A stretch of 33,653 nucleotides of DNA from Actinomycetes bacterium (GCA_021828055.1 JAKATH010000020.1:1-33653); one strand, 5' to 3'. Numbered from the stretch's first letter, positions 7,698 to 16,202 are shown. Notes: a model not told the origin generated them from the sequence alone. A program made the numbers and translations.

Positions 7698-9074
7698 ATG
7701 AGCACGGTGTCTCGGCGGGCGGGCGCGGCAAACCGGCCGTCGCTCGGCTGGTCGGACCTGAGGGACGCGCGTGTCGGGCTCTGGGGCCTGCGCACGGAGG
7801 GCTCCGCCAGCCTCCGGCGCCTCCGAGACATGGGCGTGGTGCCGGCGGTGGTCGACGACCGGCCGTCGGCGCCGACCTTCGGAGGGCTCCGCGTCCAGTC
7901 CGGAGACGCGGGGCTCGACGCGCTGGCGCGGTGCGAGGTGGTCGTGAAGAGCCCGGGGATCAGCCGGCACAGCCCCCAGGTGGGCGCGCTCTTGGACGCA
8001 GGCGTCGCCGTCGCGGGGGGCCTCGGGCTGTGGCTCGAGGAGGCGGACCGGGCGCGAGTCGTCTGCGTGACCGGGACCAAGGGGAAGAGCACGACCGCCG
8101 CGCTCGCCGGCCACCTTCTCCGAGGGCTCGGGCGCCGTTGCCTCGTCGCCGGCAACATCGGTCTCCCCCCGTGGGACCCGGGGGCCGGCGACGACTGGGA
8201 CTTCTGGATCGTCGAGACGTCGAGCTTCCAGGCGACCGACGTCGCGTCGTCGCCGCCCGTCGTCGCAGTGACCTCGCTCGCTCCGGACCACCTCGACTGG
8301 CACGGGTCCGAAGAGGCCTACTTCGCCGACAAGCTTTCGCTCTGCAGCCAGCCCGGCGCCGCGCTCACGGTCGCCGACGCCTCGAGCGACGCCCTTCGCC
8401 GCCACGCGTCGCTGCTCGGCCCCGAGGTCCGCTGGGTGAAGGAGGGCGACCCCGAGCTCGACGGGCCCTGGGCCGACGCGCTCCGGCTTCCCGGGCGCCA
8501 TCATCGCCGCGACGCGCTCATCGCGCGCGCGAGCCTCCTCGGCGCCGGCGTCGACGCCGCGTCCGACGACGACCGGCTCGCCGCCGCAGCGGTCGGGTTC
8601 ACGCCGCTCGAGCACCGGTTCCGCCTCGTCGGCACGGTCGAAGGGGTCGAGTTCGTCGACGACTCGCTCTCCACGAATCCGCTCCCCACCCTCGCCGCGC
8701 TCGACGCGCTCGGGGACCGGCCCGTCGCGCTCCTCGTCGGCGGCCAGGACCGGGGCCTCGACTACCGGCCTCTCGCGGCGGCGCTCGGGTCGCGCCACGC
8801 CGAGACCTTCGTCGCCACGCTTCCCGCGGCGGGGGCACGCATCGGAGAGGTCGTGCGCGCCGCGGGCGCGGGGGGCTCCGGGGTCGAGGTCGCGGACTTC
8901 GACGACCTCGATCGCGCGACCGCCGCCTGCTTCTCCTGGGCGCGCACGCGGGGCGAGGGCGGGCGCGCCGCCGTGGTCCTGCTCTCGCCGGCTGCGCCGA
9001 GCTTCGGGCAGTTCCGCGACTACCGGGAGCGCGCGCTCGCGTTCGCCGCCGCGATGCGCGCGTGCGGGGGGTGA
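7698..9074 (+). CDS. murD2: MurD2-type UDP-MurNAc-L-Ala:L-glutamate ligase
   Basis: A Mur ligase of 458 residues predicted to add L-Glu, rather than D-Glu, to UDP-MurNAc-L-Ala. Domain order is N-terminal UDP-binding (GLWGLRTEGSASLRRL, KSPGISRHSP), the central ATPase with GTKGKST at about 126-132, GNIGLPPWD, VETSSFQATD and SLAPDHLDWHGS, and the C-terminal domain with EHRFRLVG at about 305-312. Where canonical MurD has NDSKATN, this protein has DDSLSTNP (about 321-328), so the lysine is lost; MurD2 proteins are known for a change here. It starts at ATG 7698, 13 bases after murL. No second MurD is in the window, so whether a canonical MurD exists elsewhere is unknown. Ligase call is firm; L-Glu specificity is an inference from murL linkage and the motif. 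Confidence 0.85.
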   Translation: MSTVSRRAGAANRPSLGWSDLRDARVGLWGLRTEGSASLRRLRDMGVVPAVVDDRPSAPTFGGLRVQSGDAGLDALARCEVVVKSPGISRHSPQVGALLDAGVAVAGGLGLWLEEADRARVVCVTGTKGKSTTAALAGHLLRGLGRRCLVAGNIGLPPWDPGAGDDWDFWIVETSSFQATDVASSPPVVAVTSLAPDHLDWHGSEEAYFADKLSLCSQPGAALTVADASSDALRRHASLLGPEVRWVKEGDPELDGPWADALRLPGRHHRRDALIARASLLGAGVDAASDDDRLAAAAVGFTPLEHRFRLVGTVEGVEFVDDSLSTNPLPTLAALDALGDRPVALLVGGQDRGLDYRPLAAALGSRHAETFVATLPAAGARIGEVVRAAGAGGSGVEVADFDDLDRATAACFSWARTRGEGGRAAVVLLSPAAPSFGQFRDYRERALAFAAAMRACGG

Positions 9075-9108
9075 CGCTGCCCGCCTCCCCGCCGCCGCAT
9101 CCGAGCGC

Positions 9109-10497
9109 TCACGCCGGGAAGACGAGCACGTGGGGGTTCATGATCCCGTCGGGGTCCAGCGCGCGCTTGATCGCAGCGAAGGCGCTGAGCTCGGCGGGGC
9201 TGCGGTTGAGCTCCAGCCACTTTCGCTTCGAGGTGCCGATCCCGTGCTCGGCGCTGATGCTCCCCCCCACGCCGGCGACCGCGCGGAAGACCGCGTCGTC
9301 CACGCGTTCGTCTTCGGGCGCCACGCCGGTCACGTTCACGTGGACGTTCCCGTCCCCGACATGGCCGAAGAGCCACACGGCCGCGCCAGGAGCGACGGCG
9401 TCGACGATCGAGGGGAGGCGCTCCACCATCTCGGCGAGGACGCCGAAGGGAAGGGTGACGTCGAGCTTGTGGGGAGGTGCCCCGAGTGAGTTCACGGCCT
9501 CCGTGTGGCCCTCGCGATAGCGGAAGAGCGCGGCGATGCGCCGGGGGTCCACGGCGACGGCCGCGTCCTCCACCCCCGCCAGCTCGGCGACTGCGGCCGT
9601 GAGCTCGAGGGCGGGGTCGACCGGTCCGGACGCCTCCACGAGCAGGTAGGCCTCGTGCGGCGCCGCAAGGGGCGGCGCCGCGCCGGTGACCGCGCAGACG
9701 AGCTCCACCCCCGCGCGCAGCATCAGCTCCGCGGCCGACAGCGCCGGGAGTCCGAGTCGCAGCGCCTGCGCCGCGGCCACCGCCGACGCCGCGTCCTTCA
9801 TCCCGAGGATGGCCGCGACGCGCTGAGGTGCCGGCGGCACGAGGCGGAGGCGCACGGCGGTGACGACGCCGAGGGTCCCCTCGCTCCCGCACATGAGCGA
9901 GTGGAGCGCGTACCCGGTGTTGTCCTTCAGCAGCCCTCCGAGGTGCTCGACGACGTCGCCAGTGCCGAGCACCGTCTGCGCGCCGAGCACCTGCGCGCGC
10001 GTGTCGCCGTACCGGAGGACCCGTAGTCCCCCCGCGTTCGTGGCGACGTTGCCGCCGATGGTCGCGCTGTCGCGTCCGCCGAGGTCCACCCCGTACTCCC
10101 ACCCAGCTCTCCGAGCCGCCATCTGGACGTCCGCGAGCGTGGCGCCGGCCTGCGCGGTCAGCTGCCCGGCAGCGCCGTCGACGGGTCCGACCTCGGTGAG
10201 GCGCCGGAGGCTCACGACGACCTCGCCGTGGAGCGGGACGCCGCCGCCGACCATCCCCGTGTTGCCCCCTTGGGGCACGACCGCGACGCCGCCGGCACGG
10301 CAGAGCGCCACCACCGCCGCGACCTCCTCCACCGACCCGGGCCGGACGACCGCCGGAGTCGACCCGCGGAAGCGCCCCGTCCAGTCGATCTCGTAGGACG
10401 CGACGACGTCGGGGTCCGTGAGGACGTGCGCTCCACCGACGACGCCGGCGATCGCTCGGACCAGCCCGGGGTCGAGCGAGGACGCGCCGCGCGGCAT
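9109..10497 (-). CDS. FAD-linked oxidase of the GlcD / D-lactate dehydrogenase family
   Basis: A 462-residue flavoprotein oxidising a 2-hydroxy acid; glycolate, D-lactate and D-2-hydroxyglutarate are all possible. The FAD-binding domain shows VVPQGGNTGMVGG (about 65-77), GRDSATIGGNVATNAGG and GSEGTLGVVTAVRL. The C-terminal domain has GHVGDGNVHVN, which carries the metal/substrate histidines, and SAEHGIGTSKR. There is no Fe-S GlcF partner next to it. ATG 10495-10497 is chosen because it gives the normal N-terminus and has TAACGT eight bases upstream; the frame continues open to 10740 without support. It converges on murD2 with a 34-base gap. Confidence 0.88.
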   Translation of the reverse strand: MPRGASSLDPGLVRAIAGVVGGAHVLTDPDVVASYEIDWTGRFRGSTPAVVRPGSVEEVAAVVALCRAGGVAVVPQGGNTGMVGGGVPLHGEVVVSLRRLTEVGPVDGAAGQLTAQAGATLADVQMAARRAGWEYGVDLGGRDSATIGGNVATNAGGLRVLRYGDTRAQVLGAQTVLGTGDVVEHLGGLLKDNTGYALHSLMCGSEGTLGVVTAVRLRLVPPAPQRVAAILGMKDAASAVAAAQALRLGLPALSAAELMLRAGVELVCAVTGAAPPLAAPHEAYLLVEASGPVDPALELTAAVAELAGVEDAAVAVDPRRIAALFRYREGHTEAVNSLGAPPHKLDVTLPFGVLAEMVERLPSIVDAVAPGAAVWLFGHVGDGNVHVNVTGVAPEDERVDDAVFRAVAGVGGSISAEHGIGTSKRKWLELNRSPAELSAFAAIKRALDPDGIMNPHVLVFPA

Positions 10498-10505
10498 CGC
10501 GGTCG

Positions 10506-10511
10506 ACGTTA
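10506..10511 (-). promoter_or_regulatory. Probable -10 element for the leaderless FAD oxidase gene
   Basis: Minus-strand TAACGT ends eight bases before the ATG at 10497. No ribosome site lies between them. Confidence 0.5.
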
Positions 10512-10681
10512 CCGGGACCGAGCGGCCGCATCGAGGAGTCCGGGGCGCCCGCCCTGGAGCGGCCGCGGGCGGCCGTCGGAAGTGACGCTCGAGCGTGGAG
10601 CTCCGGCTGCGCGGCGAGACGGCGCTCGACCCCGGACTTCCGACGAGCCTCCTGAGCCTCGCGCTTCGCCAGCAGATCCGA

Positions 10682-11320
10682 TCAGCGGTCGAAGGTGAAC
10701 AAGCGCTTGCCCGCCTCGAGTGCCTCCACGGAGCCGCCAAAACGCATCATTCCCAACGCCGGCCGGCTTCCGGTGTCCCGCTCGTCGTAGTGCACCTCGG
10801 CGAAGCCTGCCTCCCCGAACCAGGCTCGTACGAGATCGTTGCGATCCGTGCGGTCGCGGCCCCGCGACCACAGCAGCGACGCTCCTGCGGCGCACAGCTG
10901 GGGAGCCGCCCTGATCGTCCGCTCGAGATCGGCGTCGCTGATGTTCCCGAAGATCCCGACCATCAGCACGATCTCGGCCGGCACAGCGCCAACGAGGTGG
11001 TCCGAGACCCCGGCGTCCACGCTTCGCACCTCGACGCCGACGAGCCCGGCTCCGGCCGCCCGTGATCGTGCCTCCTCCGCGATCTTTGGGTGGAGCTCCA
11101 CAAGAGTTGCCCGCACGCGGCGGGCGTCACTGCGTGCGGCGAGCACCTCCAGGAGATCTCGACCGTCGCCTGAGCACAAGTCCAAGATTCGAATCGCTCC
11201 AGAATGCCGGTCGAGCGCTTCGTGCAAGTACGCCTGGACGGTGCGCAGGCGCCAGGAGAGATCCGAACCCGGGTCGTCGTACTGCCTGTGCCATTCGACG
11301 TAGTCACGCAGCTCAGCCAT
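10682..11320 (-). CDS. Class I SAM-dependent methyltransferase, substrate unknown
   Basis: A 212-residue Rossmann-fold methyltransferase. SAM motif I is ILDLCSGDGRD at about residues 45-55; ATLVELHP gives the acidic end of strand 2, and IVLMVGIFGNISD is the motif IV region. The C-terminus has RPALGMMRFGG. The substrate cannot be named. The start is ATG 11318-11320; there is no strong ribosome site. The gene lies 45 bases downstream of tRNA-Thr on the same strand, so it may be co-transcribed. Its base composition looks somewhat less GC-rich than its neighbours (more A/T at third positions, e.g. TTTGG and ATTCGAATC stretches). With its place beside a tRNA, that raises the possibility of acquisition, though I see no integrase or repeated attachment site. 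Confidence 0.8.
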   Translation of the reverse strand: MAELRDYVEWHRQYDDPGSDLSWRLRTVQAYLHEALDRHSGAIRILDLCSGDGRDLLEVLAARSDARRVRATLVELHPKIAEEARSRAAGAGLVGVEVRSVDAGVSDHLVGAVPAEIVLMVGIFGNISDADLERTIRAAPQLCAAGASLLWSRGRDRTDRNDLVRAWFGEAGFAEVHYDERDTGSRPALGMMRFGGSVEALEAGKRLFTFDR

Positions 11321-11365
11321 ACGACGACTCTCGCGAAGCGGGGTGCACCGAAGACGCGGACCTCG

Positions 11366-11441
11366 TGGAGCCTGGGGTGGGACTTGAACCCACGGCCTGC
11401 GCGTTACGAGTGCGCTGCTCTGCCGACTGAGCTACCCAGGC
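11366..11441 (-). tRNA. tRNA-Thr, anticodon CGT
   Basis: The 76-base minus-strand sequence folds as a cloverleaf. The acceptor stem GCCTGGG pairs with CCCAGGC and the D stem is GCTC/GAGC. The anticodon loop CTCGTAA gives anticodon CGT for ACG codons. The T stem GTGGG/CCCAC encloses TTCAAGT, and the discriminator is T before an encoded CCA. The base pair closing the anticodon loop is A31 with C39, a mismatch; the other four pairs of that stem (GCGC/GCGC) are sound. The position after topA-tmk-holB is typical of actinobacteria. Confidence 0.93.
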
Positions 11442-11481
11442 GTGCCGTCGCCGGCGCGCTCGGTGCCCGCCGACCGCCCCA

Positions 11482-11487
11482 AATCTA
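11482..11487 (-). promoter_or_regulatory. Possible -10 element for tRNA-Thr
   Basis: Minus-strand TAGATT lies about 40 bases upstream of the tRNA 5' end, in an otherwise GC-rich gap. No matching -35 is visible. Confidence 0.35.
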
Positions 11488-11521
11488 TGCGCGCCGCAAC
11501 CTGCCGGAGGCACGGCGCCCG

Positions 11522-12652
11522 TCAGCCGCCGAGACGACCGAGCCGCACGAAGAGGGCCTCGAGGAGCAGGGTCTCGTTGGCGTTGCGGCGGAGCGCCCGG
11601 GCGGCGCCGGACGCGAGCGCCACCGCCGCCTCGCACCCCTTCGCCTCGTCGGGCCGGACCGGCCGGGCGCGATCCGTCGCCGTCGCGGCCGATGTCACCA
11701 CGGCGTCGACGAGCCGATCCCGGTACGCACGGGCGAGGACCCCGAGGCCGGTGCGCAGCTCGTCGGTCCGCCAGCGACGCTCCTCGCGGTGCTGGCGGTC
11801 GAGGACGTCCTTGCGCCCCGGGAGCCCCCGCTCGCCCATCGCCTTCACGTCCGCTTCCAGCGCGGCCAACTCCTCTGCGTGCTCCGCCCGCAGGGGCGCC
11901 AGCGCGCGGTCGGTCGCTGCCAGCACCTCTCGCGCGAGGGCACCGGCGACGGCGCCGTGGCCGTCGAGGCGCGACGGGATCGAGCGCCAGAGCGAGAGGC
12001 GGTCGGCGAACCCGGGATCCTCCACGAGGAGGCGCGCGCGCTCGACGCTCCCTCCGGCGCCTTCCGCGACGAGGCGCGCACGTGCGGGGTCCGTGCCACG
12101 TCGGACGAGCCACGCGGCGATGGTCTCGGTCCGCACCGGGGGGAAGGGGATCTCCACGCAACGGCTCGCGATGGTGGCGAGCTCCGGCGACACGTCGTCG
12201 GCGAGGAGGAGGAAGACGGTCGTCGCCGGCGGCTCCTCGAGGGTCTTGAGAAGGGCAGGAGCGGCGCGCTCTGCCAGATGGACGTCGCCGAGGACGAGCA
12301 CCTGCCGTGCCGCCTCGAGCGGGCGGCGCAGCGCGAGCGCCCCGAACCGGCGGGCGTCGTCCACATCGACGGCTGCGCCGGTGCGCTCGAAGGTGACGAG
12401 GTCCGGATGGGTCCCCCCGAGCGCGCGGCGGCAGCTGTCGCAGCTGCCGCAGCCCTCGTACGGGCAGAGCAACGCCGCGGCGAAGCTCCGCGCCGCAGCG
12501 CGCGTGCCCGATCCGGGTTGGCCGACGAGAAGATAGGCATGCACGGGGCGCCGGGCGGCCGCCCGCAGGGCGGCCACCGCGCGCTCCTGGCCGACGACGC
12601 CGTCGAACAGCGCGGCCGCGGGACGCTCGCCGTCCGTCGCCGCCGGGGTCAC
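11522..12652 (-). CDS. holB: DNA polymerase III delta' subunit
   Basis: Clamp-loader subunit, 376 residues. It contains VVGQERAVAAL, then VGQPGSGTRAA, a P-loop in which the lysine is replaced by Thr (about residues 44-50). That fits delta', which does not hydrolyse ATP. A zinc module follows with Cys63, Cys68, Cys71 and Cys74 (CPYEGCGSCDSC). KTLEEPPATTVFLLL and ATIASRCVEIPF are the conserved downstream strands. The start is GTG 12650-12652, overlapping the TGA of tmk (GTGA), so translation is probably coupled. The frame extends upstream to 12931 but only inside tmk. Gene order topA-tmk-holB-tRNA-Thr supports the call. Confidence 0.92.
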   Translation of the reverse strand: MTPAATDGERPAAALFDGVVGQERAVAALRAAARRPVHAYLLVGQPGSGTRAAARSFAAALLCPYEGCGSCDSCRRALGGTHPDLVTFERTGAAVDVDDARRFGALALRRPLEAARQVLVLGDVHLAERAAPALLKTLEEPPATTVFLLLADDVSPELATIASRCVEIPFPPVRTETIAAWLVRRGTDPARARLVAEGAGGSVERARLLVEDPGFADRLSLWRSIPSRLDGHGAVAGALAREVLAATDRALAPLRAEHAEELAALEADVKAMGERGLPGRKDVLDRQHREERRWRTDELRTGLGVLARAYRDRLVDAVVTSAATATDRARPVRPDEAKGCEAAVALASGAARALRRNANETLLLEALFVRLGRLGG

Positions 12653-13287
12653 GAACGGGGGCCCTTTGCGAACACGTCCCCCAGGCGCTTCTCGGCGACC
12701 TCGCGCACCGCTGCCGCCACCACGTCCACGTCCGCGTCCCCGTCGACCACCGTCCACCTGAGGGGGTCCGCGCCCGCGAGCTCGAGGTAGCCGTCCCGCA
12801 CACGCGAGAAGAACCGCCCGTCCAGGCGCTCGAGCCGGTCCGCCTGCCCGCGCTCGAGCCGGCGACGCGCCACCGCGAGCGGGACGTCGACCACCACGGT
12901 CAGGTCGGGCTCGACGCCGTCCGTCGCCCACGCGACGAGCCGGCGGAGCTCTCCGACGGGAAGCCCCCTGCCGTACCCCTGGTAGGCGATCGTCGAGCCC
13001 GAGAACCGGTCCGTCACGACGGTTCGCCCCTGCTCGAGCGCCGGACGGATCACCTCGGCGACGTGCTGCGCGCGGTCGGCGGCCATGAGAAGCGCCTCCG
13101 CCCGCACGTCGGGCTCCGGGTGGCCGGGGTCGAGCAGGAGGTGCCGCAGGGCGCTGCCGAGGCCGGTGGCGCCCGGCTCGAAGGTGAGCACGGCGTCGAT
13201 CGTCCCGGCCAGGATCCTCGCCTGCGTCGACTTGCCGCTCCCGTCGACCCCCTCGAACGCGACGAGCCGCCCTCGCCGAGGCGTCAC
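12649..13287 (-). CDS. tmk: Thymidylate kinase
   Basis: Phosphorylates dTMP to dTDP. A 212-residue protein with P-loop GVDGSGKST (about 13-21), the DRF motif in VVTDRFSGSTIAYQGYGRG (about 89-107), and an Arg-containing lid segment RRRLERGQADR. The start is GTG 13285-13287, overlapping the topA TGA at 13284-13286, and its own TGA overlaps the holB GTG. It has the normal length and every expected motif, with no oddities. Confidence 0.95.
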   Translation of the reverse strand: MTPRRGRLVAFEGVDGSGKSTQARILAGTIDAVLTFEPGATGLGSALRHLLLDPGHPEPDVRAEALLMAADRAQHVAEVIRPALEQGRTVVTDRFSGSTIAYQGYGRGLPVGELRRLVAWATDGVEPDLTVVVDVPLAVARRRLERGQADRLERLDGRFFSRVRDGYLELAGADPLRWTVVDGDADVDVVAAAVREVAEKRLGDVFAKGPRS

Positions 13288-16202
13288 TCGCCCGCCGCCC
13301 CCTGTGCCTTCTTCGCCGCCGCCCCCTGTGCCTTCTTCGCCGCCGCCCCCTGTGCCTTCTTCGCCGCCGTCTTCTTCGCCGGGGCCTTCTTCGCCGCCGC
13401 CTTCTTCGCCGGGGCCCCCTGTGCCTTCTTCGCCGGGGCCTTCTTCGCCGCCGCCCCCTGTGCCTTCTTCGCCGCCGCCTTCTTCGCCGGGGCCTTCTTC
13501 GCCTTCTTCGCCGCGCCGCCCCGCCGGCGTGCCGAGGGCCCGGCCGCCCTCCGATCGGCGAGCAGCTCGGCCGCCCGCTCGATGGTGACGGTCAGCGGAT
13601 CGTCGCCCTTGCGCAACGAGGCGTTGGTGGCGCCGTCCGTGACGTAGGGGCCGAACCTCCCTTCGCGCACCACCACCGAAAGACCGGTCCCGGGGTCTGC
13701 GCCGAGCTCCCGCAAGGGCCCCGCAGCCTGCGCCCGTCCACGGCCCGTCTTCGGCTGGGCGAACCGCGCGAGCGCCTCGTCCAGCGTCACGGTCAGCAGC
13801 TGCTCCTCGGACTCGAGGCTGCGCGTGTCGGTGCCGCGCTTCAGGTAGGGGCCGAACCGACCGTTGGACGCGAGGATCTCCTCGCCGCTCTCGGGATCCG
13901 CGCCGACGACCCGTGGAAGGCGGAGGAGCTCGAGCCCTTGCTCGAGCGTGAGGGTCGCGGGCGACATCGACTTGAACAATGACGCCGTGCGAGGCTTCTC
14001 ACCAGCGTCGGCCGGCACGCCGAGCTGGACGTAGGGCCCGAACCTGCCGTCTCGGAGCTGCACCTCCAGCCCGGTGTCAGGGTCCGTCCCGAGCACACGG
14101 TCGCTCGACGGGGCGTCGAGGAGCTCCTCGGCGCGTTCGACGGTGAGCTCGTCGGGCGGGAGGTCCTCGGGGATCGACGTCCTTTCCTCGCCCCGCTGGA
14201 GGTAGGGCCCGTAGCGTCCGACGCGCACGACGATCGGACCGCCCGCGGAGCCGATGCCGATCGGGATCGAGTTGATCTCCCGCGCGTCGATGGCCCCGAG
14301 GTGCGCGGCGACCGCTTCTTTCAGGCCAACGCGGGCCGTCTCCGACTCCTCGGCTCGGGAGACGCCGGGCCCTTCCTCGGCGCCGCACCCCGGGCCGTCG
14401 GCCCGGGCGTCTCCGAAGTAGAAGCGCGTGAGCCACGGGAGCGCCTCTTCGCGGCCGCTCGCGATCTCGTCGAGGTCGTCCTCCATGGCTGCCGTGAAGC
14501 CGTAGTCCACGAGGTCGGGGAAGTACCGCTCGAGCAGGCCGACCACGGCGAACGCGGTGAAGCTCGGCACGAGCGCGCTCGCCTTCTTCCAGACGTACCC
14601 CCGGTCGAGGATCGTGGCGATGACGCTCGCGTAGGTGGAGGGACGCCCCACGCCCAGCTCCTCCATCGCCTTGACGAGCGACGCCTCCGTGAAGCGGGCG
14701 GGCGGCTGGGTCGCGTGCGAGCCCGGCTCGAGCTCGGCGGCACGGACGAGGTCGCCTTCTGCGAGCCGCGGCAGGGCGACCTCGCGGTCGGCGAGCTCCG
14801 CCTCGGGGTCGTCGTCCCCCTCGACGTAGGCGCGGAGGAACCCTGGGAACGCGATGACCCGGCCGCTCGCCGAGGCCAGGGCCTCGGCGCCGGCGAACGC
14901 CGCCGACTCCGCGGGGACGGCCGCGACCATGCGGACCTGAGCGCTCGTCCCGGTCGCGTCCACCATCTGTGAGGCGACCGTGCGCTTCCACACCAGGTCG
15001 TAGAGGCGCAGCTCGTCGCCGTGCAGGGTCTGCGCCGCTTCGTCCGGCGTGCGGAAGACGTCGCCGGCCGGGCGGATCGCCTCGTGCGCCTCCTGCGCGT
15101 TCTTCACCCTGCGTTCGTACCGACGCGGCTCGCGCGGGACGAACGCGGCGCCGTAGAGGGCGGTGGCCTGGGCGCGGGCGGCGGCCAGCGCCTCGTCCGA
15201 CAGCGTCGTCGAGTCCGTCCGCATGTAGGTGATCCAGCCCTGCTCGTAGAGACGCTGGGCGACCTGCATGGCCCGCTGCGCGCTGAAGCGGAGCTTGCGG
15301 CCGGCCTCCTGCTGCAGCGTCGAGGTGATGAACGGCGCCGCGGGCGCCCGCCGGAACGGCCGCTCGGTCACCGACCGGACCGTGAACGTCTCCCCGGTGA
15401 GACCCTGGGCCAGCGCCCGAGCGTCAGCCTCGGCGAGCACGCGCACCCCGTCGCCGGTGACCCTGCCCTGCTCGTCGAAGTCCCGACCGGTGGCGAGCGG
15501 CGCCCCGTCGATCGCGACGAGGGTCGCTGCGAACTGCGCCGGCTCCCCTTGCGCGGCGGGCTCCACCTCGACGAAGGCGACCTCGACGCCCCACCAGGCG
15601 GCGGAGCGGAACCGCATGCGGGCCCGCTCGCGCTCGACGACCACACGCGTGGCGACGCTCTGCACCCGCCCGGCCGACAGGCGCGGCATGACCTTGCGCC
15701 ACAGGACGGGCGAGACCTCGTAGCCGTAGAGCCGGTCGAGGATTCGTCGGGCCTCCTGCGCGTCGACCAGGCGGCGGTCCAGCTCGCGCCACTCCTGGAC
15801 GGCGCGCCGGATCGCCGCCGGGGTGATCTCGTGGAACACCATCCTCTTCACCGGGACACGCGGCGCGAGCACCTCGGTCAGGTGCCACGCGATCGACTCG
15901 CCCTCGCGGTCCTCGTCGGTCGCGAGGTACAGCTCGTCGGCGTCCCTCAACCTGGCCTTCAGGTTCGCCACGACGGACCGCTTCTCGGGCGACACCACGT
16001 ACAGCGGCTTGAACCCGTTCTCCACGTCGACCCCGAGGCGGGCCCATTCCTCGGACTTGTAGGCGGCGGGCACCTCGTCGGCGCCGCGCGGCAGGTCGCG
16101 CACGTGGCCGACCGACGACTCGACGACGAACTCGGGCCCGAGCATCCGGGCGATCGTGCGCGCCTTGGCAGGCGACTCGACGATGACGAGCGCCTTACCC
16201 AT
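13284..16202 (-). CDS. topA: DNA topoisomerase I
   Basis: Type IA topoisomerase relaxing negative supercoils, 972 residues. Toprim domain: ALVIVESPAKARTIARML at the N-terminus and LATDEDREGESIAWHL (about 93-108). The catalytic tyrosine is in GWITYMRTDSTTLS, about Tyr326. There are no Cys4 zinc fingers. Instead four copies of the actinobacterial C-terminal repeat are seen around GRYGPYLQ, GRFGPYVQ, GRFGPYLK and GRFGPYVT. The last 70 or so residues are a Lys/Ala tail built of AAAKKAQG and APAKK units, as in other actinobacterial TopA proteins, probably for DNA contact and processivity. ATG 16200-16202 has AAGGAGG eight bases upstream (16211-16217). It heads the topA-tmk-holB operon. Confidence 0.97.
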   Translation of the reverse strand: MGKALVIVESPAKARTIARMLGPEFVVESSVGHVRDLPRGADEVPAAYKSEEWARLGVDVENGFKPLYVVSPEKRSVVANLKARLRDADELYLATDEDREGESIAWHLTEVLAPRVPVKRMVFHEITPAAIRRAVQEWRELDRRLVDAQEARRILDRLYGYEVSPVLWRKVMPRLSAGRVQSVATRVVVERERARMRFRSAAWWGVEVAFVEVEPAAQGEPAQFAATLVAIDGAPLATGRDFDEQGRVTGDGVRVLAEADARALAQGLTGETFTVRSVTERPFRRAPAAPFITSTLQQEAGRKLRFSAQRAMQVAQRLYEQGWITYMRTDSTTLSDEALAAARAQATALYGAAFVPREPRRYERRVKNAQEAHEAIRPAGDVFRTPDEAAQTLHGDELRLYDLVWKRTVASQMVDATGTSAQVRMVAAVPAESAAFAGAEALASASGRVIAFPGFLRAYVEGDDDPEAELADREVALPRLAEGDLVRAAELEPGSHATQPPARFTEASLVKAMEELGVGRPSTYASVIATILDRGYVWKKASALVPSFTAFAVVGLLERYFPDLVDYGFTAAMEDDLDEIASGREEALPWLTRFYFGDARADGPGCGAEEGPGVSRAEESETARVGLKEAVAAHLGAIDAREINSIPIGIGSAGGPIVVRVGRYGPYLQRGEERTSIPEDLPPDELTVERAEELLDAPSSDRVLGTDPDTGLEVQLRDGRFGPYVQLGVPADAGEKPRTASLFKSMSPATLTLEQGLELLRLPRVVGADPESGEEILASNGRFGPYLKRGTDTRSLESEEQLLTVTLDEALARFAQPKTGRGRAQAAGPLRELGADPGTGLSVVVREGRFGPYVTDGATNASLRKGDDPLTVTIERAAELLADRRAAGPSARRRGGAAKKAKKAPAKKAAAKKAQGAAAKKAPAKKAQGAPAKKAAAKKAPAKKTAAKKAQGAAAKKAQGAAAKKAQGAAGE
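13290..13512 (-). repeat. Tandem repeats encoding the Lys/Ala tail of TopA
   Basis: On the plus strand the 24-base unit CTGTGCCTTCTTCGCCGCC plus a short spacer recurs, interleaved with shorter TTCTTCGCCGGGGCC units. It encodes AAAKKAQG and APAKKA. It is coding low complexity, and there are no CRISPR-like spacers. Confidence 0.88.

Noticed and set aside
11366-11441. Attachment site or integrated element at tRNA-Thr
   Set aside because: No integrase, no duplicated tRNA 3' end and no phage genes in the window.
13290-13512. Regular repeats resembling a CRISPR array
   Set aside because: Units are contiguous with no unique spacers, and they encode the Lys/Ala tail of TopA.
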